Shown: positions 1 through 7,609 of the stretch, one piece after another
Numbering within the stretch: position 1 is the first letter of the stretch
Layout of the letters: every line of letters starts with the position of its first letter
Assembly (NCBI RefSeq): GCF_014384785.1
Contig: NZ_JACRSU010000003.1
Span: forward strand, 434,001 to 498,000
Direction of reading: 5' to 3'
DNA length: 64,000 bases
From: Congzhengia minquanensis
GTDB taxonomy: Bacteria; Bacillota; Clostridia; UBA1381; UBA9506
Translations under genes and position numbers: made by a program
The notes under the pieces: model-generated
Seen by the model: the letters and a program-made list of their open reading frames with translations, nothing else
Database searches by the model: none
Told to the model about the DNA's origin: nothing

Positions 1-162
1 TCAGGCTTCACTGTCACGGTGAAAGAGGTGCGGGTCTTTGCAGGAGCAGGATTTGTTACGGTTTATGCCGGCAGCATTATGACCATGCCGGGCCTGCCGA
101 AATCACCTGCCGCAGAGCGGATTGACATTAGCGAAAACGGCGTTATCAGCGGATTGTTTTAA
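1..162 (+). CDS. fhs: Formate--tetrahydrofolate ligase, C-terminal end (partial)
   Basis: Only the last 53 codons are in the window; the gene enters from the left edge and stops with TAA at 160-162. The visible tail has the sequence typical of the C-terminus of formyl-THF synthetase, including [13 protein letters not shown] and the [17 protein letters not shown] stretch, ending in SGLF. The enzyme joins formate to tetrahydrofolate using ATP, the entry step of the methyl branch of the Wood-Ljungdahl pathway and a general source of one-carbon units. Its presence fits an anaerobic clostridial host and connects loosely with the corrinoid methyl-transfer genes near 58-61 kb. A strong hairpin terminator follows at once. 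Confidence 0.93.
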   Translation, partial: SGFTVTVKEVRVFAGAGFVTVYAGSIMTMPGLPKSPAAERIDISENGVISGLF

Positions 163-191
163 GACTTGTTATTTTCGTAACTGCATATAAC

Positions 192-219
192 AAAAAAAGC
201 GCCCGAAGGGCGCTTTTTT
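192..219. terminator. Bidirectional intrinsic terminator between fhs and trxB
   Basis: An A-run, the stem AGCGCCC, a GAA loop, the complementary GGGCGCT and a T-run make a factor-independent terminator that reads in both directions. It serves convergent fhs (plus) and trxB (minus), whose stop codon at 218-220 touches the T-run. Confidence 0.93.
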
Positions 220-1129
220 AATGCTCAAAAATAAATTTTTGTACGTTATAAACAGACTCTGCACCGTCAGCGGCAGCGGTAATGATTTGCCGAAGCGTTT
301 TCTGCCGCACATCTCCTGCGGCAAACACGCCGGAAACGGACGACTGCAAGTTTTTGTCCGTAATCACATATCCATATTTATCCAGCTTCACAAAGCCTTT
401 AAACACGCCGCTGTCCGGTGTGCTTCCGATAGCTATGAACACGGCGTTTGTGTCAATGAGCGTTTCGGTTTCGTTCTTTACATTTTTCACTTTTACGCCG
501 GTAACGGTGTTTTCGCCCACAATTTCTGAAACAGTGCTGTTTAGCACAAACCGAATGTTTTCTTTGTTTTTCGCCCGGTTATAAAGGTGCTTTGCACCAC
601 GGAATGTGTCGCGCCGGTGTACAACATAAACGGTTTTGCAAATTGCAGACAAAAACAGCGCGTCTTCTAACGCAGTATCGCCGCCGCCGACAACCGTTGC
701 TGTTTTGTTTTTAAAAAAAGCTCCGTCGCAGGTGGCACAGTAGGAAACGCCTTTGGCGGCGAACTCCTCCTCGCCGGGCACGCCAAGCTTTTTGGGAAAA
801 GCGCCGGTAGCTAAAATTAAGGCTTTGGCGCGATATTCTCCATTGGTGGTAACAATGGTTTTTATACCATTGTTTTCACGCACCTCCACCACCTCTTCTG
901 TTTTAAATTCCGCGCCGAACTCTGCGGCCTGGGCACGCATGGACTCTGAAAACGAGAACACGTCCCGGATTTCCGGCGCGCCGGGGTAATTGTCAATTTC
1001 AGAGGTTTTCAGCATTTGCCCGCCGAAAAACAGTTTTTCAAGCACAACGCAGGAAAGGCCTGCCCGTCCTGCATACAGCGCGGCGGAAAGCCCGGCCGGG
1101 CCGCCGCCGACAATTGCTAAATCATACAT
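218..1129 (-). CDS. trxB: Thioredoxin-disulfide reductase
   Basis: A 303-residue low-molecular-weight thioredoxin reductase that uses NADPH and FAD to reduce thioredoxin in the cytoplasm. The N-terminal FAD motif GGGPAGLSAALYAG is at residues 8-21, the redox-active CATC is at C131-C134, the NADPH-binding GGGDTALED lies near residue 148, and the C-terminal FAD motif GDVRQKTLRQ is present. Possible starts at 1138 and 1135 sit directly on or next to the GAGG Shine-Dalgarno, so ATG at 1129, spaced nine bases from it, is preferred. The gene overlaps the end of the upstream DUF4364 gene by eight bases, which suggests translational coupling. Length and motifs are normal for the family. Confidence 0.95.
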   Translation of the reverse strand: MYDLAIVGGGPAGLSAALYAGRAGLSCVVLEKLFFGGQMLKTSEIDNYPGAPEIRDVFSFSESMRAQAAEFGAEFKTEEVVEVRENNGIKTIVTTNGEYRAKALILATGAFPKKLGVPGEEEFAAKGVSYCATCDGAFFKNKTATVVGGGDTALEDALFLSAICKTVYVVHRRDTFRGAKHLYNRAKNKENIRFVLNSTVSEIVGENTVTGVKVKNVKNETETLIDTNAVFIAIGSTPDSGVFKGFVKLDKYGYVITDKNLQSSVSGVFAAGDVRQKTLRQIITAAADGAESVYNVQKFIFEH

Positions 1130-1700
1130 TTTCATCATCCTCACTGTCGTCCGTTTTTGAAAGCATGGAAACGATGTCCGAATATACGCCCATGGGGTCG
1201 GCTTTAAACCCGCGTCGCAGGCGAATGGCTGTTTCCCTGCTGCCGGCAAAAACAGACATGGTAATAAGCGTATTTTTCCCTTCTTTCAGTTCTATATCCA
1301 CATGATATGCATCTTTTCCAACAGGAATGATTTCACAGCGGTATTGTGCCTTTTCCCGTTCCCGGCGAAAATATTCGTCAATGGTGTTTTTAAGCGACGC
1401 GCGAACACTGGCCATAATTTTGTCTTCAAACATGTCTAACAGCTCGTTGCCCTGCTGGGTTAAATCAAACTTTTCTACCTCGTCGCGCCAAACCTTTTTG
1501 ATGTAGTTGTCGGAAACCACAGCGTCAATGGCGGAACACAAGTCCATAAAATTAACGCTGGTTGCTGTGAGCATAAAGTGCTTTACCTCAATGTCGGTAA
1601 TTGGAATATCTGCATAGCGGATGCAAAACAGCACCGACAGCTTGATTTCTGTTTCGTCGTTTAACCGGTAATATACATTGTCCCATATATTTTTTTTCAC
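1122..1700 (-). CDS. DUF4364 family protein
   Basis: A 192-residue protein matching the clostridial DUF4364 family, whose N-terminal part resembles a winged helix (residues about 10-85). Its function is unknown; family members are often treated as possible transcriptional regulators. I see no signal peptide or membrane segment, and the C-terminus ends in an acidic tail (DDSEDDEN). The start is GTG at 1700, ten bases downstream of an AGGGG site, driven by a consensus promoter at 1737-1765. It is co-transcribed with trxB, whose start lies inside its 3' end. The family assignment is from recognised sequence; any regulatory role is inference. Confidence 0.8.
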   Translation of the reverse strand: MKKNIWDNVYYRLNDETEIKLSVLFCIRYADIPITDIEVKHFMLTATSVNFMDLCSAIDAVVSDNYIKKVWRDEVEKFDLTQQGNELLDMFEDKIMASVRASLKNTIDEYFRREREKAQYRCEIIPVGKDAYHVDIELKEGKNTLITMSVFAGSRETAIRLRRGFKADPMGVYSDIVSMLSKTDDSEDDENV

Positions 1701-1736
1701 TTTGCCACTTCCCCTAATGCAAGATATCTTTCTAAC

Positions 1737-1765
1737 ATTATAGCACAGGCAGGCAGAAGCGTCAA
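1737..1765 (-). promoter_or_regulatory. Sigma-A-type promoter for DUF4364-trxB
   Basis: Read on the minus strand there is a -35 TTGACG (1760-1765), a 17-base spacer and a -10 TATAAT (1737-1742), about 37 bases before the GTG start. It is divergent from the RNA methyltransferase promoter. Confidence 0.85.
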
Positions 1766-1791
1766 TCCAAATTCCTGTAATTCATGTGCTG

Positions 1792-1820
1792 TTGCAATCC
1801 TTTTAAAAATATGATATACT
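1792..1820 (+). promoter_or_regulatory. Sigma-A-type promoter for the RNA methyltransferase operon
   Basis: A -35 TTGCAA (1792-1797), a 17-base spacer and a -10 TATACT (1815-1820) lie about 30 bases before the ATG at 1850. Confidence 0.8.
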
Positions 1821-1849
1821 TACCATACTATGAAGCGAGGGTGGAATTT

Positions 1850-2614
1850 ATGACGGTTAAAAAAATTTTGTCGCCGGCAAACGAATTTTTAAAAAAGGCT
1901 GCAAAGTTAAAGCAAAAAAAGTATCGGGACGAATTTGGCCTGTTTGTAACGGAGGGAGAGCGTTCCTGCCGTGAAGCGGCAGAGTCTGGCTTTGTTGTTG
2001 ACTGCATCGTGATGACAGAACGTTTTTTTGAAAGTCATGAGGGTGAATTTGCAGGCTTTAACCGCATTGTCACCACAAACAAACTGTTTATGACACTCTG
2101 CGACACCAAAACACCTCAGGGCGTTTTGGCAGTGGTAAAAGTTCCGGAAGAACGGGAGCTTACAGGCAACCGTTATATATATTGTGATGGAATTCAAGAC
2201 CCGGGAAACGCGGGTACAATGATTAGAAGCGCTGACGCGTTTGGATTCAGCGGGGTCATTTTTTCTGCCGGCAGTGTAGACGTGTTTTCACCAAAGGTTA
2301 TCCGTGCGTCTATGGGTTCGGTTTTTCATATTGAACTAAAAACGTTGGCCGGCGCGGAATTTTTAGAACAGGCTAAACAGGGCGGATATTTTATTACGGC
2401 AAGTGCCCTGCATGGCAAAAGTGTAGATATTCACAACATGACGGTTTTAAAAAAGCAGATTTTTGTCATTGGAAACGAGGGAAACGGCGTTTCAAAGGAG
2501 ATTTTGAAGCAGTCTGACGAAATTGTCCACATACCTATGAGCGGCGCGGCAGAGTCGCTTAACGCCGGGGTTGCGGCGTCCATTTTAATGTTTGAGGTGT
2601 CGAAGCATGAATAA
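1850..2614 (+). CDS. TrmH/SpoU-family RNA 2'-O-ribose methyltransferase
   Basis: A 254-residue SPOUT-class methyltransferase that transfers methyl from S-adenosylmethionine to a ribose 2'-hydroxyl in rRNA or tRNA. The N-terminal substrate-binding part (residues about 1-95) begins with the LSPANEFLKKAAKLKQKKYR stretch typical of this subgroup. The three trefoil-knot motifs are clear: GNAGTMIRSADAFG, GNEGNGVS and MSGAAESLNAGVAASI near the C-terminus. The ATG at 1850 follows an AGGGTGGA site; upstream in-frame codons lie within the promoter. The target nucleotide cannot be told from sequence. The gene overlaps tadA by eight bases, so the two are probably translationally coupled. Confidence 0.9.
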   Translation: MTVKKILSPANEFLKKAAKLKQKKYRDEFGLFVTEGERSCREAAESGFVVDCIVMTERFFESHEGEFAGFNRIVTTNKLFMTLCDTKTPQGVLAVVKVPEERELTGNRYIYCDGIQDPGNAGTMIRSADAFGFSGVIFSAGSVDVFSPKVIRASMGSVFHIELKTLAGAEFLEQAKQGGYFITASALHGKSVDIHNMTVLKKQIFVIGNEGNGVSKEILKQSDEIVHIPMSGAAESLNAGVAASILMFEVSKHE

Positions 2615-3074
2615 GTTTATGCAGGCCGCGCTGAAAGAAGCGCAGCTGGCGCAGGAACAGGGTGAAGTTCCGGTAGGGGCGGCGGTGTTTCAAGACGGCA
2701 AGCTAATTGCCGCGGCCCACAATTTAACGGAACAGACAGGCGACCCCACCGCCCATGCAGAGCTTTTGGCGATAAAGGCGGCGCTTGCAAAGCTCGGCGC
2801 GAAAAATTTAATGGGCTGTGAGCTTTTTGTTACTTTAGAGCCGTGCGCCATGTGCACCGGCGCCATTCATCTGTGCAAATTAAACCGGGTTTATTTCGGC
2901 GCTTATGACGCAAAGAGCGGCGCCTGCGGCGGGAGTGTGGATTTGCCGGTTTCCGGCTGTTTTGACTATAAAACCGAAGTTTACGGAAGCATCGATGAGC
3001 CTCAGTGTGAGGCAATTTTGAAGGAGTTTTTTAAAGATATCCGGAAAGGGGGCAAGCATGGCGCAAAATTATAA
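2607..3074 (+). CDS. tadA: tRNA-specific adenosine deaminase
   Basis: A 155-residue zinc deaminase that converts A34 to inosine in the tRNA-Arg(ACG) wobble position. The zinc and proton-shuttle signature is intact: HAE at residues 50-52 and PCAMC with C80 and C83, the usual cytidine/deoxycytidylate deaminase fold. The start at 2607 overlaps the stop of the methyltransferase gene, and its own last 17 bases overlap the next gene, so the three form a tight operon. Length is typical. Guanine deaminases share the fold, but the PCAMC spacing and the partnership with RNA-modifying genes favour TadA. Confidence 0.93.
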   Translation: MNKFMQAALKEAQLAQEQGEVPVGAAVFQDGKLIAAAHNLTEQTGDPTAHAELLAIKAALAKLGAKNLMGCELFVTLEPCAMCTGAIHLCKLNRVYFGAYDAKSGACGGSVDLPVSGCFDYKTEVYGSIDEPQCEAILKEFFKDIRKGGKHGAKL

Positions 3075-3516
3075 AAAGCCGGTGAAGCAAACGGACATGG
3101 CTGCTCTCTTTCCACTGATTGCACCCATCATAGAGCAGGGGGGCGCAGTAAAAATCAAAGTGACGGGCTACAGCATGTATCCTCTGGTTTCGAGCCGCCG
3201 GGACAGCGTGCTGCTGGGAAAATATGAACGTTTGAAAATCGGCGATGTGCCGCTGTTTCGGCGGGAGGATGGAAGCTTTGTTCTGCACCGGATCGTCGGC
3301 GAAAAAAACGGCGCATATTTTGTAATGGGAGACTATGAAACAAAAAAGGAATATCCCGTTTATCCAAACCAGATTGTGGCAGTGGCCAAGGGCTTTTACC
3401 GGAAAGACAGGTTTTGGCCTTGCAGCAGCTTTCGCTACAGGCTTTACAGCGCGTTTTGGCGCAGGACGGTTGCGATTCGGCCGTTTTTATTAAAATGCCT
3501 TGCAAGAAGAAAATAA
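3058..3516 (+). CDS. S24/S26-family (signal-peptidase-like) peptidase
   Basis: A 152-residue protein with a signal-peptidase/LexA-type fold. The nucleophile motif GYSMYP (serine near residue 40) is followed by GDVPLFRREDGSFVLHRIVG and a later MGDYE. In the second catalytic position a histidine (LHRIV) stands where bacterial signal peptidase I has lysine; this is the arrangement of the ER/archaeal-type (SipW-like) enzymes. I see no N-terminal membrane anchor, although the C-terminal 35 residues are basic and aromatic. The start overlaps tadA by 17 bases and is preceded by an AAAGGGGG site. The substrate is unknown; processing of a small peptide or repressor is possible. Family is well supported, activity less so. 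Confidence 0.75.
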   Translation: MAQNYKKPVKQTDMAALFPLIAPIIEQGGAVKIKVTGYSMYPLVSSRRDSVLLGKYERLKIGDVPLFRREDGSFVLHRIVGEKNGAYFVMGDYETKKEYPVYPNQIVAVAKGFYRKDRFWPCSSFRYRLYSAFWRRTVAIRPFLLKCLARRK

Positions 3517-3540
3517 CACCGCCGGCCGGCGGTGTTATTT
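3511..3540. terminator. Perfect 15-bp palindromic bidirectional terminator
   Basis: A 30-base perfect palindrome has A-rich and T-rich flanks around a GCCGGCCGGC core. It contains the stop codon of the peptidase gene and abuts the stop codon of the convergent DeoR gene at 3541, so it terminates both. Confidence 0.9.
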
Positions 3541-4296
3541 TTATACTTGAACAAATTGCACGTTTTCAGGCAGAGACGTTAAAAACGCCGGAATGTCTGC
3601 ATTCGAAAGAACCACATCAAGATCCGATATGTTACATTGAACAAAGGTGGAACGGGAACCAAGCTTTGAACTGTCGCACAAAAACATGGTTTTTTCCGCG
3701 CACTCCATCATGGTGTTTAAAACCGCCACACCTGGCTCTACACAGTCGGACAGAACGCCGCCTGCATCTAAAGATTTTACGGAAAAAATGCACCAGTCTG
3801 CATGGAATTTGCGAATGATGCTATCTGCAAAACTACCCGTTAAACAGGTGCGGTTTTCGCGGTTTAACAGCCCGCCTGCGGAATAGGTGGTAACGTCGCT
3901 TTGGGAGAGCAGAAATAAAACGTCCACGCTGGTAGTAACCACGGTGATGTCCTTTCTTGTGCAGAGCTTTTCTGCAGTGAAATAGGCGCTGGAGGAGTCG
4001 TCTAAAAACACCACGTCTCCGCTTTTAATAAATGTTTCAGCGGTTTCTGCCATTGCGCGCTTTACCGCGCTGTTTTTGTGGCGGCGTGCGGAGAAGGGCA
4101 CAAACCGTTTTTGAGAATTGGAAAGCTCCGCGCCGCCGTAGCTTCGTACCACTAGTCCGCGGGATGCAAGCTCGCTTAAATCACGCCGGATGCTGGACGC
4201 GCTGATATGTAGTTTGTTTGCCAGGTCTTCCACCGTCGCATAGGTGCACTCTGACAGAATTGATAAAATTTCCTGTTTTCGCTCACTTTGATACAT
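3541..4296 (-). CDS. DeoR/GlpR-family transcriptional regulator
   Basis: A 251-residue DeoR-type regulator. The N-terminal winged helix-turn-helix (residues about 1-57) has the family signature around ISASSIRRDLSEL and the RSYGGAEL turn. The C-terminal sugar-phosphate-sensing domain (about 75-235) includes DDSSSAYFTAEKL and the FLCDSSKLG segment. Such proteins usually repress sugar-phosphate metabolism and release DNA on binding a phosphorylated sugar. It is divergent from transaldolase and glycerol-1-phosphate dehydrogenase, its most likely targets by position. Its own promoter lies at 4338-4366. The ATG at 4296 has only a weak Shine-Dalgarno. Confidence 0.9.
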   Translation of the reverse strand: MYQSERKQEILSILSECTYATVEDLANKLHISASSIRRDLSELASRGLVVRSYGGAELSNSQKRFVPFSARRHKNSAVKRAMAETAETFIKSGDVVFLDDSSSAYFTAEKLCTRKDITVVTTSVDVLFLLSQSDVTTYSAGGLLNRENRTCLTGSFADSIIRKFHADWCIFSVKSLDAGGVLSDCVEPGVAVLNTMMECAEKTMFLCDSSKLGSRSTFVQCNISDLDVVLSNADIPAFLTSLPENVQFVQV

Positions 4297-4337
4297 TTAC
4301 ATCACCAATCTGCGTACTTCTGCTTAAATATATCTAT

Positions 4338-4366
4338 ATTATATCGAAAATGGCAGCAAAAGTAAA
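4338..4366 (-). promoter_or_regulatory. Promoter of the DeoR-family gene
   Basis: On the minus strand: -35 TTTACT (4361-4366), 17-base spacer, -10 TATAAT (4338-4343), 41 bases before the start codon. Confidence 0.75.
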
Positions 4367-4455
4367 GTGAAATTAAAAAGATATGCGCATTTTTGCGCAA
4401 ATGTGAGCGCCGGACGGCCCTGCCTTTGCTTATTTTTCAACTTTTTCGCCGATGG

Positions 4456-4483
4456 TTGATTTTGGCGCGGCGGTTGGTATAAT
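4456..4483 (+). promoter_or_regulatory. Promoter of the transaldolase operon
   Basis: A -35 TTGATT (4456-4461), 16-base GC-rich spacer and -10 TATAAT (4478-4483), 37 bases before the ATG. The 89-base stretch between this and the divergent DeoR promoter is where an operator would be expected. Confidence 0.75.
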
Positions 4484-4520
4484 AATAGTATAGGCAACTG
4501 TTATGAAAGGAATTGGTGAC

Positions 4521-5168
4521 ATGAAATTATTTATTGACACAGCAAATATTGCAGAAATAAAAGAGGCAAACGACTGGGGTGTTATCTGCGGCGTAACCAC
4601 CAATCCGTCTTTAATTGCAAAAGAGGGCAGAGTGTTTGAAGAGGTTGTGAAAGAAATTACAGACGTTGTGGACGGGCCGGTGAGCGCCGAGGTAATTTCG
4701 CCCGACGCGGAAAACATGGTGGCGGAAGCGCTTAAGCTCTCCCAAATACACAAAAATGTGGTCATTAAAATTCCCATGACAAAAGAGGGCCTAAAAGCGG
4801 TGAGCAAACTGTCTGAACAGGGGATTAAGACCAACGTTACGTTGGTTTTCAGCGCAGCACAGGCGCTTCTGGCGGCCCGTGCCGGGGCATCGTTTGCAAG
4901 CCCCTTTGTAGGACGGTTAAATGACATTGGAGCAGACGGGGACGGACTGATTTTTGAAATTGCGGAAATATTTAAGCTCCATGGCATTAAAACAGAGATT
5001 ATTGCGGCCAGCATCCGCGACCCAAAAAATGTGACTGCCGCAGCAAAAATGGGCGCTCACATTGCAACTGTTCCGTTCAGTGTTTTAAGTAAAATGTTTG
5101 TCCATCCTTTAACGGAAGCGGGGATTGCAAAATTTATGGAGGACTGGAACTCCCATTTGGCAAAATAA
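4521..5168 (+). CDS. Transaldolase, fructose-6-phosphate aldolase-like (TalC/MipB type)
   Basis: A 215-residue small transaldolase of the pentose phosphate pathway. Family landmarks are [10 protein letters not shown] at the N-terminus, [13 protein letters not shown] (residues 24-36), the Schiff-base lysine in [10 protein letters not shown] (K83), [13 protein letters not shown], and a C-terminal [15 protein letters not shown]. This short subfamily includes both true transaldolases and fructose-6-phosphate aldolases, and sequence alone does not fully separate them. The ATG at 4521 follows AAAGGAATT; an ATG 18 bases upstream lies within that ribosome site region. It is 11 bases from the next gene and divergent from a DeoR regulator. 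Confidence 0.92.
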   Translation: MKLFIDTANIAEIKEANDWGVICGVTTNPSLIAKEGRVFEEVVKEITDVVDGPVSAEVISPDAENMVAEALKLSQIHKNVVIKIPMTKEGLKAVSKLSEQGIKTNVTLVFSAAQALLAARAGASFASPFVGRLNDIGADGDGLIFEIAEIFKLHGIKTEIIAASIRDPKNVTAAAKMGAHIATVPFSVLSKMFVHPLTEAGIAKFMEDWNSHLAK

Positions 5169-5179
5169 GGGGCGTTTAG

Positions 5180-6457
5180 ATGAACATAAATGAACTGTTG
5201 GGAAAACACCCCTGCAGCTGCGGCAGAACGCATGCTTGCGCAATTGCGCAGGTGCATATTGAGCGGGGCGCGGTTTCTCATTTAAAAGAGCTGTGCGAAA
5301 ATTTTGAAACGGTAGCGGTGGCGGCGGACCACAATACATATGCGGCCTGCGGGGAGCAGGTGTGCAGCGTTTTAGGGGAAAAGCTTTGCAGCACCAAAAT
5401 TTTTCAGCCAAAAGGGCTTTTGGTTCCAGACGAAACGTCTGCGGCTGAGCTTTTTCAAAGCGCTTCAGGCGCCGATTTAATTGTGGGCGTAGGCTCCGGC
5501 GTTATTCAGGATTTGTGCAAGTATGTAAGCTATAAAATGGGCGTGCCTTACATCATTGTGGCCACCGCCCCGTCTATGGACGGGTATGCGTCTACCGGAG
5601 CGGCAATGATTATGAACCGAATGAAGGTGACATATTCCTGCCATGTTCCCATGGCAATTTTGGCGGACACGGAGGTGCTAAAAAACGCGCCTTTGGAGCT
5701 GATTCAGTCGGGCTTTGGAGACATTTTAGGCAAGTATTCCTGTCTTTGCGACTGGCAGCTGAGCCATGTGGTGACAGACGAATATTTCTGCAGGGAAATT
5801 TTTGATTTAACCATGTCAATGGTGAAACAGACAGAGGTTTTGGCAAAAAAGCTGCTGGCAAGGGACGAAGAAAGCGTGAAAACGCTGATGGAGGCCCTTG
5901 TGGTGGTGGGAATTGCCATGAGCTATGCCGAAAGTTCCCGTCCCGCGTCGGGCAGCGAGCACCATTTGTCCCACTTTTTTGAAATTGTGGGGTTAATTTG
6001 CGGTGAACCTTATTTCCTTCACGGAATTGATGTGGCATATTCCGCCTATGTGACGCAGTGCCTGCGGGAAAAGATGATAGAAAATGGAATTCCGAAAGTG
6101 TTTCCGAAGTTTTGCCGTTCTAAGTGGGAGAAGGGCGTGAAGCAGATTTACAAGCAGGCCGCAGAGGGCGTGCTGGAATTGCAAAACGGCCTGGGCTGGC
6201 ATGAACAGAGCTTAGAGAAAATTTACAGGGAAAAGGAAAAAGAAATTACCAGCGTGTTGCAAAGCGCGCCGAAGAGTGATATAATACTTGCGCAGCTAAA
6301 GAATGTGGGGCTGGATTTAGACGCGTTTGTGAAGCAGTATGGCAAAGAGAAAATTTTAAACGCCGTGTGGTATGCAAAGGACTTAAAAGACAGATATTCT
6401 GTGCTGTGGCTGTTCGGCGCAGTTTCACCGGCCGCGCCGTATTCTCAGCCGCAATAA
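5180..6457 (+). CDS. sn-Glycerol-1-phosphate dehydrogenase (AraM/EgsA family)
   Basis: A 425-residue member of the iron-containing alcohol dehydrogenase superfamily that reduces dihydroxyacetone phosphate to sn-glycerol-1-phosphate. The nucleotide-binding segment has GVGSGVIQDLCKYVS (residues about 103-117) followed by ATAPSMDGYAS. Metal-binding positions appear in FGDILGKYS, SEHHLSHFFE and FLHGID. In Bacillus subtilis the homologue AraM makes G1P for archaeal-type heptaprenylglyceryl lipids. Here it is joined to transaldolase and lies opposite a DeoR regulator, pointing to a sugar-phosphate context. The start follows an AGGGG site, and the extra C-terminal helical region is usual for AraM proteins. 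Confidence 0.85.
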   Translation: MNINELLGKHPCSCGRTHACAIAQVHIERGAVSHLKELCENFETVAVAADHNTYAACGEQVCSVLGEKLCSTKIFQPKGLLVPDETSAAELFQSASGADLIVGVGSGVIQDLCKYVSYKMGVPYIIVATAPSMDGYASTGAAMIMNRMKVTYSCHVPMAILADTEVLKNAPLELIQSGFGDILGKYSCLCDWQLSHVVTDEYFCREIFDLTMSMVKQTEVLAKKLLARDEESVKTLMEALVVVGIAMSYAESSRPASGSEHHLSHFFEIVGLICGEPYFLHGIDVAYSAYVTQCLREKMIENGIPKVFPKFCRSKWEKGVKQIYKQAAEGVLELQNGLGWHEQSLEKIYREKEKEITSVLQSAPKSDIILAQLKNVGLDLDAFVKQYGKEKILNAVWYAKDLKDRYSVLWLFGAVSPAAPYSQPQ

Positions 6458-6470
6458 AATAAAAAAGTTG

Positions 6471-6499
6471 TTGACTTTCATTTCCTCAAATGTTATAAT
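6471..6499 (+). promoter_or_regulatory. Consensus promoter of the L21-L27 operon
   Basis: A -35 TTGACT (6471-6476), 17-base spacer and perfect -10 TATAAT (6494-6499), immediately upstream of the rplU leader. Confidence 0.92.
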
Positions 6500-6500
6500 A

Positions 6501-6584
6501 TATCGTAGCCGCGTGCGTGAGGTTATAAACGAATGAAATATTCTACCGAAACGGCAGCGAGCAAGGTTGGAGGAGGTGCAAAAG
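6501..6584 (+). ncRNA. Ribosomal protein L21 leader (cis-regulatory RNA)
   Basis: The roughly 80-base transcribed leader between the promoter and rplU has the position and several sequence features of the Firmicute L21 leader: a GCCGCGTGCGTGAGG segment, an AT-rich middle, and a 3' CGGCAGCGAGCAAGG arm before the GGAGGAGG ribosome site. In that family L21 binds the leader and feeds back on its own operon. I identified it by eye; the secondary structure was not computed. Confidence 0.55.
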
Positions 6585-6899
6585 ATGTACGCAATTATTC
6601 AGACAGGCGGAAAACAGTATAAGGTTTCCGAAGGTGATGTTATTTACGTTGAAAAGCTCGGCGTAGCAGACGACGAAACAGTAACATTCAACGAAGTTTT
6701 AGCAGTTGGCGAAGGCGGCTCGTTAAAGGTTGGCGCGCCCACAGTTGACGGCGCTTCTGTTACAGCAAAAACGCTGGTTGCGGAAGGCAAGTCGAAAAAG
6801 ATTATTGTTTTCAAGTATAAACCCAAAAAGGGTTATAAGAAAAAACAAGGTCACAGACAGCCTTACACAAAGGTTGTAATTGAAAAGATTAACGCATAA
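6585..6899 (+). CDS. rplU: 50S ribosomal protein L21
   Basis: A 104-residue bL21 with the family opening [13 protein letters not shown] and the C-terminal basic block [20 protein letters not shown], which contacts 23S rRNA. The ATG at 6585 follows a near-perfect GGAGGAGGTG site; an earlier in-frame GTG-type start would lie on that site and is rejected. It is the first gene of the rplU-prp-rpmA operon, three bases from prp, with its own promoter and a probable L21 leader upstream. Confidence 0.97.
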   Translation: MYAIIQTGGKQYKVSEGDVIYVEKLGVADDETVTFNEVLAVGEGGSLKVGAPTVDGASVTAKTLVAEGKSKKIIVFKYKPKKGYKKKQGHRQPYTKVVIEKINA

Positions 6900-6902
6900 G
6901 TT

Positions 6903-7232
6903 ATGACAGAAATTTGCGTTTATCGAAAGAATAAGGACATTGTAAAATATTCGGTCAGCGGTCATACCGGATTTGGCCCGGCAGGGGAAGATATTGTTTG
7001 CGCTGCCGTGTCGGCACTGTGCCAGGCTGCATTAAACGGCCTTACAGATGTTGTAGGAATAAAGGCGGGGTTTGAGGTGCGTGAAGGCTATTTAGCGTGC
7101 ATCATTCCCGAAACCATTTCTGAACCTGAACGCCGCGACGCAGATATTTTACTGAAAACATTGGTTTTGTCCTTAAAGGATTTGGAAGAACAATACGGTG
7201 ATTATATAACCATTACGGAACTGGAGGTGTAG
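6903..7232 (+). CDS. prp: Ribosomal-processing cysteine protease Prp
   Basis: A 109-residue protease that removes the N-terminal extension of L27 in Firmicutes and related bacteria. The catalytic histidine is in [20 protein letters not shown], together with the catalytic cysteine about 11 residues later. The gene sits in the usual place between rplU and rpmA. The neighbouring L27 carries exactly the extension and cleavage motif that Prp recognises, so the assignment is supported by both sequence and context. Confidence 0.94.
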   Translation: MTEICVYRKNKDIVKYSVSGHTGFGPAGEDIVCAAVSALCQAALNGLTDVVGIKAGFEVREGYLACIIPETISEPERRDADILLKTLVLSLKDLEEQYGDYITITELEV

Positions 7233-7234
7233 GT

Positions 7235-7522
7235 ATGCTTAAAATTAACATTCAGCTGTTTGCTCATAAAAAAGGTGTCGGCAGCACAAAGAACGGCCGT
7301 GATTCAGAGGCAAAGCGTTTAGGTGTTAAAAAAGCAGACGGTCAGAACGTTCTCGCAGGAAACATTTTGGTTAGACAGAGAGGAACAAAAATCCATCCCG
7401 GAACAAACGTTGGTAAGGGCGGAGACGATACATTGTTCGCTTTGGTTAACGGAAAAGTGAAGTTTGAGAAGTTCGGAAGCGGCAAAAAACGCGTCAGCGT
7501 TTATGAGGACGTTACAGCGTAA
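7235..7522 (+). CDS. rpmA: 50S ribosomal protein L27, with Prp-cleavable N-terminal extension
   Basis: A 95-residue bL27. The first nine residues (MLKINIQLF) are the Firmicute extension; cleavage by Prp after F9 exposes [15 protein letters not shown], the mature N-terminus that reaches the peptidyl-transferase centre. The remainder has LGVKKADGQ and the [20 protein letters not shown] segment. An AGGTG ribosome site overlaps the stop of prp. The operon ends at a hairpin terminator after this gene. The GTPase gene obg, which often follows rpmA, is not here. Confidence 0.97.
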   Translation: MLKINIQLFAHKKGVGSTKNGRDSEAKRLGVKKADGQNVLAGNILVRQRGTKIHPGTNVGKGGDDTLFALVNGKVKFEKFGSGKKRVSVYEDVTA

Positions 7523-7540
7523 TTAAAAAAACGGCTTTTA

Positions 7541-7569
7541 AGTCCCGGGTTTTTATCCGGGACTTTTTG
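7541..7569 (+). terminator. Terminator of the L21-L27 operon
   Basis: Stem AGTCCCGG / CCGGGACT (7541-7548 with 7557-7564), loop of eight bases, then a run of T. Confidence 0.9.
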
Positions 7570-7609
7570 CATTTTCGTGATAATATTAGAAAAATGGGGG
7601 CAAAATTTT

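Noticed and set aside
218..529. Long plus-strand frames over trxB and many similar frames opposite real genes
   Set aside because: They lack ribosome sites and family similarity and are the shadow of a well-identified gene on the other strand.
3511..3540. Mobile-element end or repeat
   Set aside because: The perfect palindrome sits between two convergent stop codons with A and T runs, which is an ordinary bidirectional terminator.
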